IMG/VR virus record: IMGVR_UViG_3300031857_000980
Coordinates: 1 to 29,734 of that record
Origin: a virus
Length of the DNA: 29,734 bases
Direction: 5' to 3' (one strand)
Position 1 is the stretch's first letter. Every line of letters begins with the position of its first letter. The position numbers and the translations under genes were made by a program. The notes beneath the pieces were generated by a model, which worked only from the letters and a program-made list of their open reading frames with translations, did not search any database and was not told the origin of the DNA. Positions 18,101 through 25,581 of the stretch are shown piece by piece.

Positions 18101-21100
18101 TATTATTAGCCCCAGTAGTATTAGTATATAAACTATAAGAACCAAAGGCAGAATTATTAACGCCTGTGGTATTAAATCTCAAAGCTTTAAATCCAAAAGC
18201 GCTATTATTATTTGTTGTATTACTAGTTAGAGCATAATATCCAAATGCGCTATTATAACTTCCAACACTGCTATATAAAGCATCAACACCGAATGCGCAA
18301 TTATAATTACCAACAATATTACTTAACAATGTTCCCCAGCCAAATCCAGTATTGCTTCTGCCAATTGTATTGTTCAGTAATGATTTATAACCGAATGCGC
18401 TATTAAAATTACCGGTTGTATTTGATTTTAAAGACTCTAGTCCAAATGCACTATTGGCTGTACCAGTTGTATTGTTTCGTAATGCTTGATCACCAAATGC
18501 GCTATTATTATTTGTTGTATTTTTAAACAACGCATAACGTCCAAAAGCGCTATTTGTATTACCAACGTCATTATACATTAATGCTGCATGACCAAATGCG
18601 CTATTATTAACACCCGTAGTATTAGCTAATAAAGCATTAAAACCAAATGCATTGTTATAACCACCTGTGGTATTTGATTTTAAAGCTTGATAACCAAATG
18701 CACTGTTATTTATACCAATTGTATTTGCTCTTAGAGATCCATATCCAAATGCACTATTGTTTTTACCCGTGGTATTAAATCTTAAAGAATTCATACCTAC
18801 GGCTGTATTGTATTTACCAAATGTATTGCTAGTTAAAGAAACATGTCCAACTGCTGTATTAAAACTACCTGTAGTATTTGAAGCAAGAGCAGACACACCG
18901 ACAGCAGTATTTAGTGCGCCTATCGTATTAGCATTTAAAGCTTTATAACCAAAAGCACTATTATTATCGGTGGTATTACTATATAAAGCGTATATTCCAA
19001 AAGCACTGTTATTACTTCCTGCACTATTTGTAGCAAGAGCTGCTCTACCAACTGCTGTATTTCTATTACCAGTTGTATTTCCAGCAAGTGCGCTAACACC
19101 CATAGCAACATTATAATTACCAAATGTATTAACACCCATTGCATTATAACCAACTGCGGTATTATAAGATCCACTATTATTGGCGGTTAATGATATATAA
19201 CCAACAGCAACGTTGTATTGACCTGTTGTATTAGCAAACATCGATTTATAACCAAATGCGCTGTTATTACTTACAGTATTATTTACTAATGTTTGAAAAC
19301 CAACGGCGGTATTATTATTTCCTGCAATATTAGATACTAACGATCCGTGGCCGACTGCTACATTATTTGAACCTGTTGTATTTAGTGCCAAACTATTATA
19401 ACCAAAAGCAGTATTACTATTACCTGTTGTATTTCCTAATAATGATTGATAACCAAATGCACTATTTTTATTACCAGATGTATTATTATATAATGCTGCA
19501 TATCCTACAGCAACGTTATATGCACCGGTTTTATTAGCAAATAATGATCTATATCCAACCGCTGTATTTGCATTTGTTGTATTATAGTATAATGATTGAA
19601 ATCCTATTGCAGTATTATTACTAGCATTTACACTATATAATAATGCTTGTTGACCAAATGCACTATTTCTTGTACCAACTGTATTTGAAACCAGCGCATT
19701 GTAACCAAATGCACTATTAGAACTACCAGTAGTATTTGATAGTAAAGCTTCTGTTCCTACAGCTACATTTTGTGTACCAATTGTATTAGAATATAAACCT
19801 CTATATCCTACAGCAGTATTACCATTTGTTGTATTGAATCTTAAAGATTGATTTCCTATAGCAGTATTGTTACTGGCTGTAGCACTATAAAATAATGTTT
19901 CAAAACCTATAGCAACATTACCCACGCCACTTATATTATAAAGTAAAGCATTGTGACCAAATGCACTATTATTTTTACCCGTGGTATTTCCGTATAGTGA
20001 ATTATAACCAACAGCAACGTTGTTATAACCAAATGTGTTGGATCTTAATGCTCTATTACCAATAGCTACGTTATACGTACCACTTGTATTTGCTCTCAAA
20101 GCATAATAACCAAATGCATTATTATCACTACCTGTAGTATTTACGCTTAAAGAACTATAACCAAATGCATTATTTCTAACACCAATTGTATTAGCAGCTA
20201 AAGCATAGTTACCCATTGCAACGTTATAAATACCCGTGGTATTCGCTTGCATTGTTTTGAAACCGAATGCATTGTTACTGATTGCTAAATTAGCAAACAA
20301 TGCTCTATAACCAAATGCACTATTATATGAACCGGTAGTATTATTATTTAATGCACTATATCCGAATGCACTGTTGTTACTGCCGGTAGTATTAGAATAT
20401 AGAGATGAACGACCAACTGTTGTATTATATTTGCCAAATGTGTTACTATACAATGAAGACTGACCTACAGCTGTATTATAACTACCCGTGGTATTACTAT
20501 TCAATGATTTGAAACCGAATGCACTATTTTCATTTCCAATAGTGTTACTATACAATGCTCTATAACCAAATGCACTGTTTTGAGTACCCGTGGTATTAGC
20601 TTTTGCAGCTTGAAAGCCAAATGCACTATTATTGTTTGTAGTATTAGCTTCCAAAGCAGATGTACCAACAGCTGTATTTTGATAACCATTTACGTTGTTA
20701 TACAAACAGCTTACCCCCATAGCAACATTGTAATTACCACCGGCATTTGTATACAAAGCATTAACACCTATAGCAACGTTTTCTACACCAACTGTATTAG
20801 AAAACATCGAATACATACCAAATGCACTATTATATCTACCACTGACATTTGTAAACATCGATCTATGACCAAAAGCACTATTAAAGCTACCAGTTGTATT
20901 AGCATGTAGTGCAGTTTCGCCTACAGCTGTATTTTTAGTGCCGATTGTATTTGTGTACAATGTTTTATAACCAAATGCACTGTTGCTATCAGTTGTATTA
21001 CTATACAACGATTGATAACCAACTGTTGTATTATTATTTCCGACAGCATTAAATCTTAATGATTGTTGACCAAATGCACTATTATTAACACCACTTGTAT

Positions 21101-24100
21101 TATTTGCTAACGTACTAGAACCAACAGCAGTATTATTTATACCCGTTGTATTTTCTTGCAATGCACTTCGACCAAAAGCACTATTATTTACGCCTATAGT
21201 ATTTCTTAATAATGAATAAAAACCAAAAGCGCTATTACTACCACCCGTAGTATTATAAAACAACGATCCATGTCCCATTGCAACGTTATTGGTACCTATT
21301 GTATTACTATACAAAGCTTGCATGCCTACAGCGGTATTACTTACACCTGTTGTATTTGCTTGCAATGTTTGTTGACCTACAGCAGTATTATAATTACCAA
21401 TTGTGTTACTTAGTAAACTATTCAAACCAACAGCAGTATTACTTGTACCTGTTGTATTAGTAAATAAAGATTTATAACCAAATGCACTATTATTATCAGC
21501 TTTATTATTATAAAGTGCAAATTGACCGACCGCTGTATTATTACTACCTACAATATTTAGTCTCAAAGCATTGGTACCAACAGCTACGTTTCTATTACCG
21601 GTTGTATTTGATAGTAAAGTTCCTGCACCAAATCCAGCATTGTATCTACCAAATGTATTGCTAGCTAAACTATACCATCCAAATGCAGCGTTAGCATTGC
21701 CTGTTGTATTGTTTGTTCCGGCTTTATATCCAAATGCACTATTACTAACACCACTTGTATTATTAGTTAAAGCCCAACCACCAACAGCTGTATTGTATGA
21801 ACCAGTTGTATTTGCAAATAAAGTTCTATATCCGAAAGCATTATTATGAGTTCCGATTGTATTACCAGTCAATGAATTTACGCCAAAACCACTATTAAAT
21901 GAACCAGTTGTATTAGATCTTAAATTATTATAACCAACAGATGTATTATTAGCGCCAGTTGTATTACTCAATAATGAAAAATATCCGAACGCACTATTAT
22001 ATGAAGCAATAGTATTAGCTTTCAAAGCTTGATAACCAACTGCTGTGTTGTTTATACCTGTTGTATTATTTTGTAATGCTTGATAACCAAATGCACTATT
22101 ATTATTCGTTGTATTATAGAATAGAGCCAAATGTCCTACTGCTGTATTATTGTTACCTATGAGATTTGTATACAATGTTTGTGTACCCATTGCAACATTT
22201 GCTGCGCCGCTTGTATTACTTATTAATGCTTGAAAACCTACAGCTACGTTACTAGCACCTGTTTTATTGCTTTCCAATGCACTACGACCAACGGCTACTA
22301 TATTATTTGCAGTATTATTGTATAACGCTCTCCAACCTATACCAACTGTATCATTCGCATTACCAACATTACATACTTGATAACCAAAATAAGAATTTCT
22401 TTCACCACTTGTATTTGAATTACCAGATTGAAAACCTACAGCGGTATTATTATAACCTACTGTATTATTATACATTGCTTGATAACCGATTGCAGTATTA
22501 TTTACGCCGACTGTATTACTAAAAAGACTATATGCACCAACTGCTACATTAGTTGAACCAGTAGTATTATATCTTAATGAAAAAAGTCCTACAGCTGTAT
22601 TATTGCTACCGATTGTATTTACAGGTAGTGATTGATAACCAAATGCTGTATTATTGTTGCCTGTTGTATTTGTGTATAATGCGGCGAATCCTACAGCGGT
22701 ATTATTTGAACCTATTGTATTAAGAAACAAAGCTGTTCTACCAACAGCCGTATTATATGAACCTACAGTATTTGTATATAAAGATTGAAAGCCAACTGCT
22801 GTATTTTCAAAACCCGTTGTATTGCTTGATAAAGAATTTGCACCTACAGCAACATTTCTAGTACCTGTTGTATTAACTAACAAAGCTCTATAACCAAAAG
22901 CACTGTTATTACTTGTTATATTAGCTTCTAAAGCTTGAAAACCAACGGCAGTATTTGAACTACCTATCGTATTAACTGATAATGCACTACGACCAAGTGC
23001 AGTATTATAAAGACCAGTTGTATTAGAGTTAAGCGCATATGTACCAAATGCTGTATTATTACTTCCGGTTGTATTAGCGCTTAATGAACCAAGTCCTACA
23101 GCTGTATTTAGTGATCCTATTGTATTAGCACCCAATGCACTGTTACCCATTGCAACGTTTGAATAACCAGTCGTATTGTTTCTTAGTGCGTTATAACCAA
23201 ATGCGTTATTAGAATTAGTTGTATTACTATACAACGCGCCATAACCAAATGCGTTATTGTATGATCCAACTACATTACTAGCCAAAGCAACTCTACCTAT
23301 TGCAGTATTTCTTATACCTGTGGTATTCGATGCTAAAGCATAACTACCAAATGCACTGTTCAATGTTCCGGTAGTATTTGATTGCATCGATCTAAAACCG
23401 AATGACGAATTATCTCCACCAATTGTATTATTTCTCAGAGCATATAAACCAAAAGCGCTATTATTATTACCAGTTATATTTGATCTAAGAGCGTTGCTGC
23501 CAAATGCACTATTGCTTTGACCTATAGTATTATATCTTAAAGAATATCTGCCAAATGCGCTATTATTATCACCCGTTGTATTACTTATTAGTGAATTATG
23601 ACCGACAGCTGTATTACTGCTTCCTATCGTATTACTTTGTAAAGCACCAACACCTATCGCAACATTTCTTGTACCAGTCGTATTGGCCCTTAAAGCTTTA
23701 TATCCAAAAGCATTATTATTGCTTGTTAAATTATTATATAATGATTCAAATCCTACAGCTGTATTATTATTTCCGCTAACATTTAAGAATAAAGACGTAT
23801 CACCTATACCTACATTTTTTGATCCTATGGTATTAAAAATTAATGCATTACAACCAAATGCAGTATTACTATTGCCAGATGAAACCGCTGCTAACGCATA
23901 ACTACCAAATCCACTATTTCGATCACCTGACAAATTGTTTTGTAATGCTCCATTACCAAATGCGCTATTTTGTGATCCATTACTATTAAAACGTAAGGCA
24001 TTATATCCAAATGCGTTATTTTGGCGACCAGTTGAATTGAATTGTAAAGCATTTACTCCAAAAGCACTATTATTATAACCATATGTATTAGATCTTAACG

Positions 24101-25529
24101 ATGAAAATCCAAATGCACTATTATTGTATCCAGTTACATTAGAATATAAAGATCTATAACCAAATGCGCTATTGTTATTTGTGGTATTAACTCTTAAAGC
24201 TTCAAATCCAAACGCACTATTATTTGAGCCAGTTTGATTAGCGTACAACGCATATCTACCAAACGCAGAATTATTATTTCCTACATTATTAGCATACAAA
24301 GCACTGCGGCCAACTGCTGTATTATATGATCCCGTTGTATTCGCTAACAAAGCAAAATAACCTACCGCGGTATTTTCTATACCAATTGTATTAAATTGCA
24401 ATGCTGAATAACCAAATGCACTATTATTTACTCCTGTGGTATTTGCATTCAATGCACTGTTACCTACAACCGTATTGCTTACAATGTTACCAACACCACG
24501 ACCAACCGTTACAGAGTTAACGTTTATACTATGAGTAATATCAGTCGTGTTACTATCACCAATAGTTGTACTGCTAGTGAATTTAACAATAGTATTGGTA
24601 GTACCACTTACAGCTACACTTGTACCCGATGTGCCACTGCTACCACCAGCACCACTTACTCCACTTGTACCGCTACTTCCACTTGTACCGCTACTTCCAC
24701 TTGTACCGCTACTTCCACTTGTACCGCTACTTCCACTTGTACCGCTACTTCCACTTGTACCGCTACTTCCACTTGTACCGCTACTTCCACTTGAAGCGGA
24801 CGATCCACTTGTACCGCTACTTCCACTTGAAGCAGAAGATCCACTTGTACCACTGCTTCCACTTGTACCGCTACTTCCACTTGAAGCGGACGATCCACTT
24901 GTACCGCTACTTCCACTTGAAGCAGAAGATCCACTTGTACCACTGCTTCCACTTGAACCGGAGGTACCACTTTCTCCACTACTTCCACTTGTACCTGACG
25001 TACCAGAACTTCCCGATGATCCATTTACACCACTTGTTCCACTACTGCCGGAACTTCCACTACTACCATCCACACCACTAGTACCAGACGATCCACTACT
25101 TCCACTTGAAGCACTACTACCACTCGTACCGCTACTACCAGTACTACCACTGCTACCGTCTACGCCACTTGTTCCACTGCTACCACTACTTCCACTACTA
25201 CCATCCACACCACTAGTACCAGATGAACCATTTACGCCGCTGGTTCCACTGCTACCACTACTGCCATCCGAGCCACTTGTGCCACTACTACCACTTGATC
25301 CAGTATTACCGCTGGTACCACTACTGCCTGTTTGACCACTGCTACCAGCGGTACCGCTACTGCCTGAGGAACCAGAACCACCTCCACCACCGTTCATTGC
25401 ATAACTTGCGGTTATGGCGTAACTGGCGGTAACATTTAATGTACCTGTACTAGGTTTTAGACTGCCTGTTAGGTGAAAATCACCTATTTGATCTGTTAAT
25501 CCTTTTAAAGTGGGCGTAAATATTTTCAT
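15156..25529 (-). CDS. Giant tail fibre protein (3457 aa): collagen-like rod, about 154-coil beta-roll, S74 chaperone domain
   Basis: Very long fibre protein. Residues 1-46 form a small N-terminal segment (MKIFTPTLKG..., TASYAITASYA) that resembles the starts of the genes at 15116 and 722, which supports this ATG. A poly-Gly hinge leads into 85 Gly-x-y triplets (residues 50-304), then a VSGTTNTIVKFT linker, then about 154 tandem 17-residue coils of the form NSAFGYxALxxNTTGxx, similar to the left-handed beta-roll of YadA-type adhesin heads. A single NVGVGT module and connector follow, then about fifteen more coils and the S74 domain. Ser3339 and Lys3344 in SDFRDK match the Ser/Lys pair used for S74 self-cleavage. 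No signal peptide or membrane segment is visible, which argues against a bacterial autotransporter. The reading frame is intact over 10.4 kb despite extreme repetition. Its role is most likely a long receptor-reaching fibre; the receptor is unknown. Confidence 0.93.
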   Translation of the reverse strand: MKIFTPTLKGLTDQIGDFHLTGSLKPSTGTLNVTASYAITASYAMNGGGGGSGSSGSSGTAGSSGQTGSSGTSGNTGSSGSSGTSGSDGSSGSSGTSGVNGSSGTSGVDGSSGSSGSSGTSGVDGSSGSTGSSGTSGSSASSGSSGSSGTSGVDGSSGSSGSSGTSGVNGSSGSSGTSGTSGSSGESGTSGSSGSSGTSGSSASSGSSGTSGSSASSGSSGTSGSSGTSGSSASSGSSGTSGSSASSGSSGTSGSSGTSGSSGTSGSSGTSGSSGTSGSSGTSGSSGTSGVSGAGGSSGTSGTSVAVSGTTNTIVKFTSSTTIGDSNTTDITHSINVNSVTVGRGVGNIVSNTVVGNSALNANTTGVNNSAFGYSALQFNTIGIENTAVGYFALLANTTGSYNTAVGRSALYANNVGNNNSAFGRYALYANQTGSNNSAFGFEALRVNTTNNNSAFGYRSLYSNVTGYNNSAFGFSSLRSNTYGYNNSAFGVNALQFNSTGRQNNAFGYNALRFNSNGSQNSAFGNGALQNNLSGDRNSGFGSYALAAVSSGNSNTAFGCNALIFNTIGSKNVGIGDTSLFLNVSGNNNTAVGFESLYNNLTSNNNAFGYKALRANTTGTRNVAIGVGALQSNTIGSSNTAVGHNSLISNTTGDNNSAFGRYSLRYNTIGQSNSAFGSNALRSNITGNNNSAFGLYALRNNTIGGDNSSFGFRSMQSNTTGTLNSAFGSYALASNTTGIRNTAIGRVALASNVVGSYNNAFGYGALYSNTTNSNNAFGYNALRNNTTGYSNVAMGNSALGANTIGSLNTAVGLGSLSANTTGSNNTAFGTYALNSNTTGLYNTALGRSALSVNTIGSSNTAVGFQALEANITSNNSAFGYRALLVNTTGTRNVAVGANSLSSNTTGFENTAVGFQSLYTNTVGSYNTAVGRTALFLNTIGSNNTAVGFAALYTNTTGNNNTAFGYQSLPVNTIGSNNTAVGLFSLRYNTTGSTNVAVGAYSLFSNTVGVNNTAIGYQAMYNNTVGYNNTAVGFQSGNSNTSGERNSYFGYQVCNVGNANDTVGIGWRALYNNTANNIVAVGRSALESNKTGASNVAVGFQALISNTSGAANVAMGTQTLYTNLIGNNNTAVGHLALFYNTTNNNSAFGYQALQNNTTGINNTAVGYQALKANTIASYNSAFGYFSLLSNTTGANNTSVGYNNLRSNTTGSFNSGFGVNSLTGNTIGTHNNAFGYRTLFANTTGSYNTAVGGWALTNNTSGVSNSAFGYKAGTNNTTGNANAAFGWYSLASNTFGRYNAGFGAGTLLSNTTGNRNVAVGTNALRLNIVGSNNTAVGQFALYNNKADNNSAFGYKSLFTNTTGTSNTAVGLNSLLSNTIGNYNTAVGQQTLQANTTGVSNTAVGMQALYSNTIGTNNVAMGHGSLFYNTTGGSNSAFGFYSLLRNTIGVNNSAFGRSALQENTTGINNTAVGSSTLANNTSGVNNSAFGQQSLRFNAVGNNNTTVGYQSLYSNTTDSNSAFGYKTLYTNTIGTKNTAVGETALHANTTGSFNSAFGHRSMFTNVSGRYNSAFGMYSMFSNTVGVENVAIGVNALYTNAGGNYNVAMGVSCLYNNVNGYQNTAVGTSALEANTTNNNSAFGFQAAKANTTGTQNSAFGYRALYSNTIGNENSAFGFKSLNSNTTGSYNTAVGQSSLYSNTFGKYNTTVGRSSLYSNTTGSNNSAFGYSALNNNTTGSYNSAFGYRALFANLAISNNAFGFKTMQANTTGIYNVAMGNYALAANTIGVRNNAFGYSSLSVNTTGSDNNAFGYYALRANTSGTYNVAIGNRALRSNTFGYNNVAVGYNSLYGNTTGKNNSAFGHNALLYNISGVGNVAIGFETLFYSATASNNTAIGNQSLRFNTTNGNTAVGYRGLYSNTIGTQNVAVGTEALLSNTTGSSNSAFGYNALVSNTVGTRNSAFGQQALLYSVNASNNTAIGFQSLYYNTTNANTAVGYRSLFANKTGAYNVAVGYAALYNNTSGNKNSAFGYQSLLGNTTGNSNTAFGYNSLALNTTGSNNVAVGHGSLVSNIAGNNNTAVGFQTLVNNTVSNNSAFGYKSMFANTTGQYNVAVGYISLTANNSGSYNTAVGYNAMGVNTFGNYNVAMGVSALAGNTTGNRNTAVGRAALATNSAGSNNSAFGIYALYSNTTDNNSAFGYKALNANTIGALNTAVGVSALASNTTGSFNTAVGHVSLTSNTFGKYNTAVGMNSLRFNTTGKNNSAFGYGSLRANTIGINNSAFGYQALKSNTTGGYNNAFGFNALLANTTGVNNSAFGHAALMYNDVGNTNSAFGRYALFKNTTNNNSAFGDQALRNNTTGTANSAFGLESLKSNTTGNFNSAFGYKSLLNNTIGRSNTGFGWGTLLSNIVGNYNCAFGVDALYSSVGSYNSAFGYYALTSNTTNNNSAFGFKALRFNTTGVNNSAFGSYSLYTNTTGANNSAFGYKALNANISGTGNSAFGNYTLLLNTVGLNNSAFGLNALQKNTIGNSNTGVGVNALLNNTTGGLNTAVGRGSSQNNTIGTANSSFGTYTLFSNTTGVNNTAIGYASLYTNTTGINNTGVGYGSLYNNTTGGNNVAIGVNTLNANTGGNNNIAIGRDSLILNTTGIQNVSIGTSAMGSNTSGQNNVAIGHQSLANNTTGVNNVSIGVNSLLSNTAGQDNTSIGRSAMANNTTGNCNSAFGAYTLQSNTTGGANSAFGRFSLRSNTSGYNNSAFGNYALRYNTIGIANVAIGYNAMYYNTTGNYNTAVGRSSLQSNTTGYRNSSFGYLSLYTNTFGYANSSFGYKALLNNTTGALNVAIGDTALQNNTIGLCNVGVGQGALSLNTTGNYNAAVGRLALRSNTSGSRNNGFGLYSLYSNEVGTNNTAMGDQALYFNTTNSNSAFGAQALYEVTTGTLNTAIGFAAGRGITTGNYNTIVGANVTGLSSSLSSTIILADGQGNKRMWVNSSGNVGVGTLTPISKLHSYASGSNLSVFKVDGGNGTLFEVTDNLSGSLFSVNDITGLPVIEAFSNYNVIIDKITVGRGNKNVSNTKPLSNVAVGYQALNSNTTGKGNSAFGYRALAVNTVGVTNSAFGYNALSTNTTGRDNSAFGYKAMSSNTTGIWNTAFGTYALQTNTIGQGNVALGRNSLGSNTTGNNNLGIGVNALSLNTTGNNNSAFGYGVLRGTVSAIDNTAVGHASMIYVLHGNRNVAVGTDTLQGPLAFPFTAVPSGSVAIGYRALYANNTGVFNVAVGARALVGTTSGTNNTAVGYGAGTAVTTGTNLTIIGYLAAASSATATNEITLGNSSVATLRCQVTTITALSDFRDKTDINNVQVGLSFVEKLRPVTFKWDKREWYPNGNRDGSKKDDATQIGFIAQELKELQETENATYLNLVYESNPNKLEATPGNLMVPLIKAVQELSAIVKQQQIEIDDLKSKVNK
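15159..15515 (-). other. S74 intramolecular chaperone domain of the giant fibre
   Basis: Residues 3339-3457 of the 3457-residue fibre. Motifs seen in order: LSDFRDKTDI, LRPVTFKWD, IGFIAQEL, LNLVYESNPNKLEATPG, MVPLIKAVQEL, then a helical tail. In the endosialidase tailspike family (peptidase S74) this domain helps the trimer fold and is released by self-cleavage at the Ser of S-D-x-R-x-K; Ser codon 15513-15515 and Lys codon 15498-15500 keep that spacing. Confidence 0.92.
15550..16313 (-). repeat. Second beta-roll array of the giant fibre (about 15 coils)
   Basis: 17-residue coils as in the main array, from SNVAVGYQALNSNTTG to NEITLGNSSVATLRC, running straight into the S74 domain. One coil near 15790-15830 is expanded by the insertion LQGPLAFPFTAVPSGS, the only prolines in either beta-roll run besides a single SLPVN coil. 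Confidence 0.88.
16660..24476 (-). repeat. Main beta-roll array: about 154 tandem 51-bp/17-residue repeats
   Basis: Hand parsing gives about 154 coils of the form N-[ST]-A-[FV]-G-x-x-[AS]-L-x-x-N-T-[TI]-G-x-x. The pattern fits a left-handed parallel beta-roll like YadA heads, whose repeats are usually a little shorter (about 14-16 residues). Most coils are exactly 17 residues. A class of 16-residue coils, where T-T-G-x-x becomes T-T-x-x (for example NTTNN), recurs through the array. Repeats are diverged at DNA level and are not recent perfect copies. Confidence 0.93.
24661..24786 (-). repeat. Perfect 18-bp tandem repeat, 7 copies
   Basis: Seven identical copies of CCACTTGTACCGCTACTT (plus strand), each encoding GTSGSS on the minus strand. 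Perfect identity points to recent slippage or unequal exchange. Confidence 0.95.
24791..24957 (-). repeat. 90-bp tandem duplication in the collagen-like block
   Basis: The segment beginning TTGAAGCGGACGATCC at 24791 recurs at 24881 with the same following sequence for about 77 bases; period 90 bp, that is 30 residues, so the frame and the Gly phase are kept. Confidence 0.88.
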
Positions 25530-25553
25530 TCCATTATAAATAGTATGAAAATA
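25521..25553 (-). repeat. Inverted repeat enclosing the start codon of the giant fibre gene
   Basis: Coding strand TATTTTCAT, 15-base loop holding the ACTATTTATAAT box, then ATGAAAATA. The right arm is the ATG plus codons 2-3, so a 9-bp RNA stem could cover the start codon. Confidence 0.5.
25533..25544 (-). promoter_or_regulatory. Conserved ACTATTTATAAT box before the giant fibre gene
   Basis: On the coding strand the box starts 15 bases before the ATG. It contains TATAAT and is identical over 12 bases to the box before the left-edge fibre gene. Read on the plus strand it contains TATAAATA, the core of T4-type late promoters, but in the wrong orientation for this gene. Confidence 0.45.
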
Positions 25554-25581
25554 CCCGCCATTAACGAGTTATTTTAATAGT

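Larger units (their letters stand above)
24618..25382 (-). repeat. Collagen-like Gly-x-y block of the giant fibre (85 triplets)
   Basis: 255 residues in constant Gly-x-y phase, mostly GSS and GTS with occasional GVD, GVN, GSD, GES, GQT and GNT. No proline occurs. Some triplets have Ala at the Gly position (ASS). Confidence 0.93.

Noticed and set aside
16660-24476. Bacterial trimeric autotransporter adhesin (YadA-like) instead of a phage fibre
   Set aside because: No signal peptide, no membrane anchor at the C-terminus, and an S74 chaperone domain with neighbouring phage tail genes; only the repeat fold is shared.
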